This document shows positions 5,981 to 11,227 of a stretch of DNA of 11,227 bases, one piece after another; position 1 is the first letter of the stretch; every line of letters begins with the position of its first letter. Source of the DNA: Nitrospirota bacterium (GTDB taxonomy: Bacteria > Nitrospirota > Thermodesulfovibrionia > Thermodesulfovibrionales > Dissulfurispiraceae); NCBI GenBank assembly GCA_016212685.1, contig JACREW010000055.1:1-11227 (forward strand), read 5' to 3'. The position numbers were made by a program, and so were the translations under genes. Below the pieces are notes generated by a model, which was given only the letters and a program-made list of their open reading frames with translations, searched no databases and was not told the DNA's origin.

Positions 5981-6244
5981 ATGTCAAAGAAGAGAAAAGT
6001 AGAAGTCTTTGTAGCAGGCTGCCCGCTTTGCGATGAGACTGTGAATCTTGTGAAGGAGCTCTCATGTCAGTGCTGTGATGTAACAGTTTACAACCTGCGG
6101 GAGAAAGGGATGGATAAGGCAAAGAAGTATGGTGTTAATTCAGTGCCAACAGTTGTCGTAAACGGAAAGATTCTTGATTGCTGTGTAAAGGGAAAACCAA
6201 CAGCAGATGATCTCAAAGCAGCAGGTATAGGGACTCCGATTTAA
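5981..6244 (+). CDS. Thioredoxin/glutaredoxin-like protein, CPLC, Cys-rich
   Basis: This 87-residue protein has a minimal thioredoxin fold. The first strand KVEVFVAG leads into the redox motif C14-P-L-C17 at the start of helix 1. The cis-Pro loop is SVPTVVVNG (P56), preceding the last strands. Four or more extra Cys stand out: C29, C31 and C32 in SCQCCDV, and C67 and C68 in LDCCVKG, making seven in 87 residues. There is no signal peptide, so it is cytoplasmic. It could reduce or hold a thiophilic metal, or pass electrons to a partner. The start is ATG 5981, eight bases after GGAGG in AAAGGAGGTGA. The earlier GTG and ATG at 5972 and 5975 lie inside that ribosome-binding site. It is probably co-transcribed with the small Cys-rich peptide from P2. 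Confidence 0.9.
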   Translation: MSKKRKVEVFVAGCPLCDETVNLVKELSCQCCDVTVYNLREKGMDKAKKYGVNSVPTVVVNGKILDCCVKGKPTADDLKAAGIGTPI

Positions 6245-6298
6245 AGGATACATAAGCTAAACCGAGTCATGCCCATAAATGCCCGATGAAAAAAGTTC

Positions 6299-6330
6299 TT
6301 GACCCTGGAGTATACTCCAGGGTTTATACT
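6299..6330 (+). promoter_or_regulatory. MerR-type promoter P3 with perfect palindrome
   Basis: TTGACC (-35, 6299-6304) and TATACT (-10, 6325-6330) are 20 bases apart. Between them lies a perfect 22-base palindrome (6302-6323) with half-sites ACCCTGGA and TCCAGGGT around GTATAC. The half-sites differ from P1 and P2 (CTGGA rather than CTCCA) and resemble the CTCTGGAGT half of the E. coli ZntR operator. MerR2, encoded immediately downstream, is the natural regulator. Confidence 0.9.
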
Positions 6331-6349
6331 TTAAAATAAGGATGTGAGA

Positions 6350-6766
6350 ATGAAATATCTGACCATAGGACAAATTGCAAAGAAGGTAGGTGTGAATATT
6401 GATACCATCCGCTATTATGAAAAGCAGGGGCTTATCCCTAAGCCATCACGGCGGGAGTCTGGCTACAGGCAGTATTCTGAGGATTCGGTCAAACGCATAC
6501 TCTTTATAAAGCGGGCCAAGAAACTCGGTTTCTCTCTTAAGGAAATATCTGAACTCCTCTCTTTACGCCTTGGCTCCAGTACAACATGCGGAGATGTAAA
6601 GAAGCGGGCAGATATTAAAATCGCTGAAATAGGAGGAAAGATCCAGACCCTCCAAAGGATGAAGGCAGCGCTTGCAAAGTTGGTGAAGGCATGCGAGGAA
6701 AATAAACAGGCCGGTGAGTGTCCCATACTGGAAGCACTGAAGGAGAAAACCCATGATCCCAATTGA
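6350..6766 (+). CDS. merR: MerR-family regulator with mercury-type Cys triad (MerR2)
   Basis: This 138-residue regulator has the MerR winged helix-turn-helix (YLTIGQIAKKVGVNIDTIRYYE), the wing GYRQYSEDSVKRI, a long coiled dimer helix and a C-terminal loop. The three Cys C80, C115 and C124 (TTCGDV, KACEENKQAGECPI) match the spacing of C82, C117 and C126, the trigonal Hg(II) site of mercury MerR. The extra C114 and H119 of ZntR are not present, which favours Hg or another soft metal over the two-zinc ZntR site. The start is ATG 6350, seven bases after AAGGA; a GTG at 6344 is too close to that site. The gene lies behind P3 and overlaps the next gene by 14 bases, so it is translationally coupled to the transporter fusion and probably autoregulated. 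Confidence 0.93.
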   Translation: MKYLTIGQIAKKVGVNIDTIRYYEKQGLIPKPSRRESGYRQYSEDSVKRILFIKRAKKLGFSLKEISELLSLRLGSSTTCGDVKKRADIKIAEIGGKIQTLQRMKAALAKLVKACEENKQAGECPILEALKEKTHDPN

Positions 6767-7550
6767 AATTAGTCCACAGAAAAGCAGTGTGCCCCGATGC
6801 CCGTCCTGTGGCAATAATGGCAAGGCTGTTAAGGCACCCTCTCTTTATTCGCTCATCAAGAAAGAAAGGCAGGACAGTATTACTGACTCCCGTTATTTTT
6901 TCTGCGACTCAAAAGGGTGTGATGCAGTTTACTTTACAGAAGACGGTAGCCAGACCTTTTACAAACAAGACCTGGTTGTCAGGGTTGGAGTCAAAGAAGA
7001 TTCTCCCCCGCGACCAATCTGTTACTGCTTCAATCACACTGTTGAAGAAATATTTGATGAGATTAAACTGACCGGTAAAAGCACGGTCATGGATGACATA
7101 AGGGCACGCATGAAAAAAGGTGGTTGCTCATGTGAGGCTAAAAATCCACAAGGCTCATGCTGCCTTGGAACAGTAGAACATTTTGTAAAGGAGGCATTTC
7201 GCCAGCCCCGTTTTGCCTCTCTTGGTCCTGTAGGGGCTATTATCTCGGCTGTCATGGCTTCTCTCTGCTGTGTAGGCCCTTTTGTCCTTGTAATGTTGGG
7301 AGCCAGTGGTGCATGGGTCGTGAATTTAAGGGTCTTTGAGCCATACCGCCCAATTTTTATCCTGTTCACTATTGGTTTTTTAGGTGCAGGATTTTACAAT
7401 GCCTATAAAAAACCAAAGGGGGATTGCAAGCCGGGAAGCCTTTGCGCTGTCCCGCGGACAAAGAAAGTTGGAAGAGTTTTTCTCTGGTCAGCCACAATCC
7501 TTGTGGTGTTCCTGCTGATTCTTCCTTACCTGATTGGTCTTCTGGTGTAG
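6753..7550 (+). CDS. merT: CopZ-like Zn/[2Fe-2S] domain fused to MerT transporter
   Basis: This is a 265-residue fusion. Residues about 10-148 match the N-terminal part of Archaeoglobus-type CopZ. C16 and C19 (RCPSCG) with C51 and C56 form a probable zinc site, followed by the stretch RVGVKED. C90 and C92 (ICYC) with later Cys in CSC (125-127) and CC (136-137) form a probable [2Fe-2S] site. Residues about 155-265 are MerT: three membrane helices with the Cys pair C172-C173 in helix 1 (SLCCVGPFVLVML), the family phrase FEPYRPIFI, a cytoplasmic loop with C225 and C231 (DCKPGSLC), and a last helix. MerT imports Hg(II) across the inner membrane, taking it from MerP. The fused cytoplasmic domain could accept or sense the imported metal. 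The start at 6753 follows GGAG and overlaps merR2. Confidence 0.92.
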   Translation: MIPIEISPQKSSVPRCPSCGNNGKAVKAPSLYSLIKKERQDSITDSRYFFCDSKGCDAVYFTEDGSQTFYKQDLVVRVGVKEDSPPRPICYCFNHTVEEIFDEIKLTGKSTVMDDIRARMKKGGCSCEAKNPQGSCCLGTVEHFVKEAFRQPRFASLGPVGAIISAVMASLCCVGPFVLVMLGASGAWVVNLRVFEPYRPIFILFTIGFLGAGFYNAYKKPKGDCKPGSLCAVPRTKKVGRVFLWSATILVVFLLILPYLIGLLV

Positions 7551-7604
7551 CAAAACAATTGCCGTTATAAAACCTTATGCAAAGTTAAAAAGGAGGATTT
7601 TGTT

Positions 7605-7940
7605 ATGAAGAATGCATTTAAGATTTACAGAATGGTCATTTCAGCTTTTGTCCTGATGGGACTGGTTTTCTTTACCATTTCCATGGACAATGCATGGAGC
7701 GCTGAGGGAAATTTAAAGCAGGTCACTCTTAAGGTTGAGGGCATGACATGCGCTGCATGTCCAGCGACTGTCAAGGCGGCATTGAAAAGGCTTCATGGTG
7801 TGGTCAATGCGGATGTGAGTTTCAGGGAGGCAAAGGCAACAGTAAGTTATTATGAAGGTAAAGTGACCGTTGAACAGATGATTAAGGCAATTGAAGATGC
7901 TGGATACCACGCTTACCTGATCACTGGAGAAAAGCAGTAA
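7605..7940 (+). CDS. merP: MerP-like periplasmic metal-binding protein
   Basis: This 111-residue protein has a signal peptide (residues about 1-33, hydrophobic core VISAFVLMGLVFFTI, likely cleavage after NAWSA) and one HMA ferredoxin-like metal-binding domain. The binding motif is GMTCAACPATVKAAL with C49 and C52, nearly identical to the MerP consensus, followed by VVNADVSFREAKATVSY and the closing helix/loop EDAGYHAYL. Other HMA domains, such as copper chaperones, usually lack the Pro after the second Cys, so MerP is the best name. It would bind Hg(II) or a similar ion in the periplasm and hand it to MerT. A strong AAAAAGGAGG ribosome-binding site precedes the start. The gap of 54 bases after merT has no clear promoter, so it probably belongs to the P3 operon. 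No merA follows. Confidence 0.93.
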   Translation: MKNAFKIYRMVISAFVLMGLVFFTISMDNAWSAEGNLKQVTLKVEGMTCAACPATVKAALKRLHGVVNADVSFREAKATVSYYEGKVTVEQMIKAIEDAGYHAYLITGEKQ

Positions 7941-7982
7941 GAAGCGAGATTCCCGCTTGTTATAACCAATATAAAATTCTCC

Positions 7983-8035
7983 TTGACACATCCATTTTTT
8001 GTCTGGCATTATAGTTGAATAATTGTTCAACTATA
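7983..8035 (+). promoter_or_regulatory. Promoter and ArsR/SmtB-type operator
   Basis: A -35 TTGACA (7983-7988) and -10 CATTAT (8007-8012, spacing 18) overlap a perfect dyad with arms TATAGTTGAA (8010-8019) and TTCAACTATA (8026-8035) around six bases. The TTGAA...TTCAA core is typical of ArsR/SmtB/CadC operators, and the position over the -10 and start region fits repression that is relieved by metal. An alternative -10 TATAGT at 8010 would need a 21-base spacer. Confidence 0.85.
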
Positions 8036-8045
8036 GAATTTAGTT

Positions 8046-8071
8046 GTCATTCCTGCTTGCTTGGGAATGAC
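8046..8071. repeat. GTCATTCC/GGAATGAC short inverted repeat
   Basis: GTCATTCC (8046-8053) and GGAATGAC (8064-8071) form a perfect 8-bp stem with a 10-base loop in the arsR leader. A related half, ATTCCCGCTTG (7949-7959), occurs about 100 bases earlier and matches ATTCCTGCTTG (8049-8059) at 10 of 11 positions. It resembles the scattered GTCATTCC palindromes found in many genomes. The right arm contains a false in-frame ATG for arsR. Confidence 0.55.
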
Positions 8072-8087
8072 GAAGAGGCTGCAAAAG

Positions 8088-8453
8088 ATGCGAAGAGTTA
8101 AAGAAGAAGTTTGTGAGATTGCCTACATTGACAAAAGGAAGGTATCCTCTGTCAAAAAGAAGATGAAGCCCGAGACTACGATGCAGCGGCTTGCAGAGAC
8201 ATTTAAAGTCCTTGGCGACTCTACGAGGACAAAGATAATCTTTGCCTTATCGCAAGAGGAACTATGTGTATGCGATATTGCAAATCTTTTAGGAGCAACC
8301 AAGTCTGCTGTTTCACATCAATTGAGGATATTGAGGAATATGAGGCTGGTTAAATATAGAAAGGAAGGGAAGATAGTCTTTTATTCCCTTGACGATGAAC
8401 ATATAACCAATTTATTTAACGAATGTCTGAGGCATATAGAGGAAAATGGCTAA
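8088..8453 (+). CDS. ArsR/SmtB-family metal repressor, CadC-like
   Basis: This 121-residue winged-helix repressor releases DNA on binding metal. The phrase ELCVCDIANLLG, with C60 and C62 in helix alpha-3, and the spacing to an N-terminal Cys (C9 in EVCEIAYID) match the alpha-3N site of CadC. CadC has a second N-terminal Cys that is absent here. The C-terminal helix keeps the alpha-5 zinc set D103-x-H105-x10-H116-x2-E119. Both site types are therefore largely present, favouring Cd/Pb/Zn response. The recognition helix is ATKSAVSHQLRIL. ATG 8088 was chosen because GAGG lies nine bases upstream, while TTG 8061 and ATG 8067 lie in a palindromic repeat. The ATPase start overlaps the end by 8 bases, so the two are translationally coupled under the upstream operator. 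Confidence 0.95.
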   Translation: MRRVKEEVCEIAYIDKRKVSSVKKKMKPETTMQRLAETFKVLGDSTRTKIIFALSQEELCVCDIANLLGATKSAVSHQLRILRNMRLVKYRKEGKIVFYSLDDEHITNLFNECLRHIEENG

Positions 8454-10548
8454 ACAGGACGACATAAAAACACTAACACTTGCGGTTAAAGGGCTTGACT
8501 GCGCCGCGTGCGCCGAAAAAATAGAAAAGGCGCTGATGCGCCATGAAGGAATTCACGGCATTACCGTGTATCTCGGAGCGGAGAAGGCGGATGTACAATT
8601 CGACCCCTCTTTAATAAATGAAAAATCCATAATCGATACGATAAGCGGCCTTGGGTATAAGGTTTTAACGGGAAGCGCTGAGGTATCCGGCAAGTCCTTC
8701 CATGAAATGTTTTTTAGGGGAGAATGGACATTCGATCTGTCGAGGATCGGATTTGTTTTCCTGCTGATAATTTTCAGTTTCACCGGCATGACAAAATCAG
8801 TCACGGCAATAGACCTGTTTTCGATGCTTGCCGTAATAGTCGGCGGCTATCCTTTGATAAGGCACGCCTTTATAGATTTAAAAAACAGGGCTGTCACAGC
8901 CGACGTCTTCATGGCGATGGGAGTCGTTGCCGCCGCTGCAATAGGAGAATTCCGCTCTGCCGCGATAATAGCCTTTTTCATGCTCATATCCGAATTCATC
9001 GATTCCTTCACCATGAAAAAATCACGGAGGGCGATAAAAGACCTTATCGACATGGCTCCGAAGACGGCAAGAATAAAAAGGGGAGATGCCGAAGTAGAGA
9101 TCCCTGTCGAAGAGGTAAAGAAGGGAGATATTGCAGTCATTAAACCGGGTGAAAAAATCCCGGTCGAAGGGGTAATAATCTCAGGAAAGGGATCGGTAAA
9201 TCAAGCGCCGATTACAGGAGAATCGATTCCGGTTGAGAAAAAAGAGGGAGACGTTGTATACGCGGCAACCTTAAATCATCTGGGCGTTTTATTTATAAAA
9301 GTGACCCATATAGGGCAGGACACAACGTATGCGAGGATTATAAAGCTCGTCGAAGAGGCGGAGGCGTCAAAGGCGCCTGTCCAGAGGATAGCTGATAAAT
9401 TCGCCGCTTATTTTACCCCCGCAATTTTAGCTATCGCAGTTCTTACCTTTCTTATAACATGGAAGATAACTAATGCCATTGCGGTCATTGTTGTGGCGTG
9501 TCCATGCACAGTGGCAATAGCAACACCACTTGCAGTAGTTGCAAGTATGGGCAGGGCCGCAAAGAGGGGCATAATCATAAAGGGAGGACGCTATCTCGAA
9601 GCCCTTGCGAAGGTGGACACCATAGTGATGGATAAGACAGGGACCGTTACCATGGGCGATCCTGAGGTGACGGATATAAGAGGTTTTGGAGGATGTGATG
9701 ATAGAGAGATACTATCCTATGCTGCCGGGGTGGAGAGGTATTCCGAGCATCCCCTCGCAAAGGCTATAATCAAAAAGGCGTCTGAGGCTGAAATCGACAT
9801 CCCGGAACCGGAGGAATACAAAGTCGTTCCGGGCATGGGGATTGAAGCCGTTTTGACGGGAAGAAAAATAATGCTCGGCAGCAGGGAAATGCTTAGGAAT
9901 TCGAATATAACCCTCTCCGGAGATGCCGAAGAATATATCCATAATAGAGAGGAGGAGGGCAAAACCGCCCTGCTTTTGGCGCATGACGGAGTTATCTGCG
10001 GCGTTATCTGCGTGGCGGATATCATCAGGGAAGGAAGCATCGAAGCGATAGAGTCCCTGAAAAAACTCGGCTTTGATGAGCCTATTATGCTTACCGGAGA
10101 TAATCCGAGGACTGCCAACGCCATTGCCTCAGCGCTCGGCATAAAAAATGTCATGGCCCAGTTACTGCCTGAAGACAAGGTGAACAAAATAAAGGAGCTT
10201 ACGTCAAAAGGGAAGCGTGTGCTTATGGTCGGAGACGGGATAAACGACGCCCCGGCGCTCGCGCAGGCACACGTGGGCATAGCCATGGGCGCGGTCGGCT
10301 CCGATGCCGCAATCGAGGCGTCGGATGTAGCTTTGATGCGGGATGAGTGGAATCAGATACCCGAAGCTGTGGCCATCGGGAGAAATACCTTCAGCGTAAT
10401 AAAACAAAACCTTGCGATAGGCATGATCTTTAATCTGGTCGGCATCTCCCTTGCCTCAACAGGCATCCTCTCTCCGTCAATGGCGGCGGTGGCGCACGTA
10501 ATGCCGGACGTGGTTGTGTTCCTGAATTCATCAAGATTGCTTAAGTAA
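8446..10548 (+). CDS. P1B-type heavy-metal-exporting ATPase with HMA domain
   Basis: This 700-residue inner-membrane pump has one N-terminal HMA domain (GLDCAAC, C19/C22), membrane helices from about 94 to 190, and the actuator motif TGES (257-260). The metal-transport motif C352-P-C354 is followed by the phosphorylation motif D396-KTGT, HP (435-436), TGDNPRT and GDGINDAP. All parts of the catalytic cycle are present, so it should be active. Helices 7 and 8 are atypical: IFNLVGISLA resembles the copper-pump YN helix, whereas HVMPDVVVFLNSSRL has His where ZntA has its conserved Asp and CopA its Met, with P-D nearby. The substrate is therefore uncertain. Coupling to a CadC-like repressor favours Zn/Cd/Pb (or Hg) over copper. 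The gene overlaps arsR by 8 bases, and no clear terminator follows. Confidence 0.97.
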   Translation: MAKQDDIKTLTLAVKGLDCAACAEKIEKALMRHEGIHGITVYLGAEKADVQFDPSLINEKSIIDTISGLGYKVLTGSAEVSGKSFHEMFFRGEWTFDLSRIGFVFLLIIFSFTGMTKSVTAIDLFSMLAVIVGGYPLIRHAFIDLKNRAVTADVFMAMGVVAAAAIGEFRSAAIIAFFMLISEFIDSFTMKKSRRAIKDLIDMAPKTARIKRGDAEVEIPVEEVKKGDIAVIKPGEKIPVEGVIISGKGSVNQAPITGESIPVEKKEGDVVYAATLNHLGVLFIKVTHIGQDTTYARIIKLVEEAEASKAPVQRIADKFAAYFTPAILAIAVLTFLITWKITNAIAVIVVACPCTVAIATPLAVVASMGRAAKRGIIIKGGRYLEALAKVDTIVMDKTGTVTMGDPEVTDIRGFGGCDDREILSYAAGVERYSEHPLAKAIIKKASEAEIDIPEPEEYKVVPGMGIEAVLTGRKIMLGSREMLRNSNITLSGDAEEYIHNREEEGKTALLLAHDGVICGVICVADIIREGSIEAIESLKKLGFDEPIMLTGDNPRTANAIASALGIKNVMAQLLPEDKVNKIKELTSKGKRVLMVGDGINDAPALAQAHVGIAMGAVGSDAAIEASDVALMRDEWNQIPEAVAIGRNTFSVIKQNLAIGMIFNLVGISLASTGILSPSMAAVAHVMPDVVVFLNSSRLLK

Positions 10549-10776
10549 AAATTACCAAAAAAGAGGTATGCCGGAGGAGAAAAAATTTAGATTCCTGACC
10601 GCACAATAATTGTAGAAAATGTTCATGGGGTTGATTTGTGCACCAAAAATTCAATAGTATTGCGGATTCATAATTCCTTCAAAGTCTTAGCTTAATATAA
10701 ACACAAACTGTGTAATCCCAGTTTAGAAATTGACGACTTCTATCGGGATAAACTAAAAATAACGGAGTTAATTAAT

Positions 10777-11227
10777 ATGAGATCTATTGTTTTATATATA
10801 CTAATGCCGTTAATCATGCTGTTCCCGACTGTCGGTCATGGCCAGGCATATGCTCAAACAAGGCATCTCAATATCCTCTATACAGGCGGCGTGGCAGGCG
10901 AGCTTGAACCATGCGGCTGCTCTCCAAAGACTGATTTTGGAGGTGTTGCAAGACGCGCAGGTTACCTTGCCGAACATCGAAAGACGCTTTCTCCTTATAT
11001 TCTCATCGATGCCGGGAATTTTTTAGATAAGGATATCCCTCAGGGAAGGCTCAAGGCCGAGGCAATGTTGAAAGCATTCAGCATTATGAAATATGATGCA
11101 GTGGCTTTTTTAAAAATGGAGAAGGAATTCCCTTACAGCTTCTTTTCTGGGCTTTTGAAGAAATATAAAATTCCTGTTATCTCTGATATGTCACAATATA
11201 AACAATCGGTCTCTCTTAGGCGTGACG
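10777..11227 (+). CDS. Secreted metallophosphatase-like protein, 5' part
   Basis: This frame is cut by the right edge and stays open for 150 codons. The ATG at 10777 follows GGAG (10764-10767) at good spacing. Residues 1-27 form a signal peptide (hydrophobic core IVLYILMPLIMLF, likely cleavage after AYAQ). The mature start reads LNILYTGGVAGELEPCGCSPKTDFGGVARRAGYL, then YILIDAGNFLD. Calcineurin-like metallophosphatases of the 5'-nucleotidase type begin in this way, with the ILYT strand and a later DAGN/DAGD motif. The PCGC variant is found, as I recall, in periplasmic members of respiratory bacteria. The usual first-metal D-x-H is replaced here by G-G-V-A-G, so activity is uncertain. No link to the metal island is proven, although a soft-metal-binding PCGC pair is notable. 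Confidence 0.7.
   Translation, partial: MRSIVLYILMPLIMLFPTVGHGQAYAQTRHLNILYTGGVAGELEPCGCSPKTDFGGVARRAGYLAEHRKTLSPYILIDAGNFLDKDIPQGRLKAEAMLKAFSIMKYDAVAFLKMEKEFPYSFFSGLLKKYKIPVISDMSQYKQSVSLRRD

Noticed and set aside
8061..8087. TTG 8061 or ATG 8067 as the start of the ArsR gene.
   Set aside because: Both fall in a palindromic repeat without a proper ribosome-binding site, whereas ATG 8088 has GAGG nine bases upstream and fits CadC length.
9717..10286. 189-codon open frame on the minus strand inside the ATPase gene.
   Set aside because: It is antisense to a fully conserved coding region, shows no family motif and has a low-complexity Ser/Pro-rich translation typical of a shadow frame.
10549..10776. 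Gap after the ATPase searched for a promoter, terminator or small gene.
   Set aside because: A TTGACG at 10730 has no well-placed -10, and only weak pairings such as TACC/GGTA were seen; nothing supportable.

Overview
The window looks like chromosomal DNA of a moderate-GC bacterium with an ATA/AGG-rich codon style, very short intergenic gaps and every recognisable gene on the + strand. From gene style I would guess a Nitrospirota (Thermodesulfovibrionia-like) or deltaproteobacterial lineage. That is an impression, not a proof, because the window holds no rRNA or other strong marker.

Bases 1-5224 are housekeeping or generic: the 3' end of a chemotaxis receptor gene, a tail-anchored SRPBCC-like protein, surE (nucleotidase), an FAD-dependent dehydrogenase of the COG2509 type, an adenosine-kinase-like PfkB kinase, and queC (queuosine pathway). 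This part carries repeats. A structured inverted-repeat element lies between surE and the FAD gene, and two repeat-like segments sit in frame inside queC, at the two loops where the family tolerates extra residues.

Bases 5298-10548 form a compact metal-handling island with four separately controlled units. (1) A MerR-family regulator (MerR1) lies behind its own MerR-type promoter. (2) A second MerR-type promoter, overlapping the MerR1 stop codon, drives an unannotated 42-residue Cys-rich secreted peptide and a Cys-rich CPLC thioredoxin-like protein. (3) A third MerR-type promoter with a perfect palindrome drives a second MerR (MerR2, with the three-Cys mercury-type site), a fusion of a CopZ-like Zn/[2Fe-2S] domain to MerT, and MerP. 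(4) An ArsR/CadC-type regulator behind a perfect 10-6-10 dyad overlaps a P1B heavy-metal ATPase gene. There is no merA. The layout suggests binding and uptake of a soft metal (MerP, CopZ-MerT), thiol or redox handling (Trx-like protein, Cys-rich peptide) and export (ATPase), rather than reduction of Hg(II).

Bases 10549-10776 show no gene and no convincing terminator. From 10777 to the window end is the start of a secreted metallophosphatase-like protein, cut by the window edge. No tRNA, rRNA, CRISPR array or transposase gene was seen.
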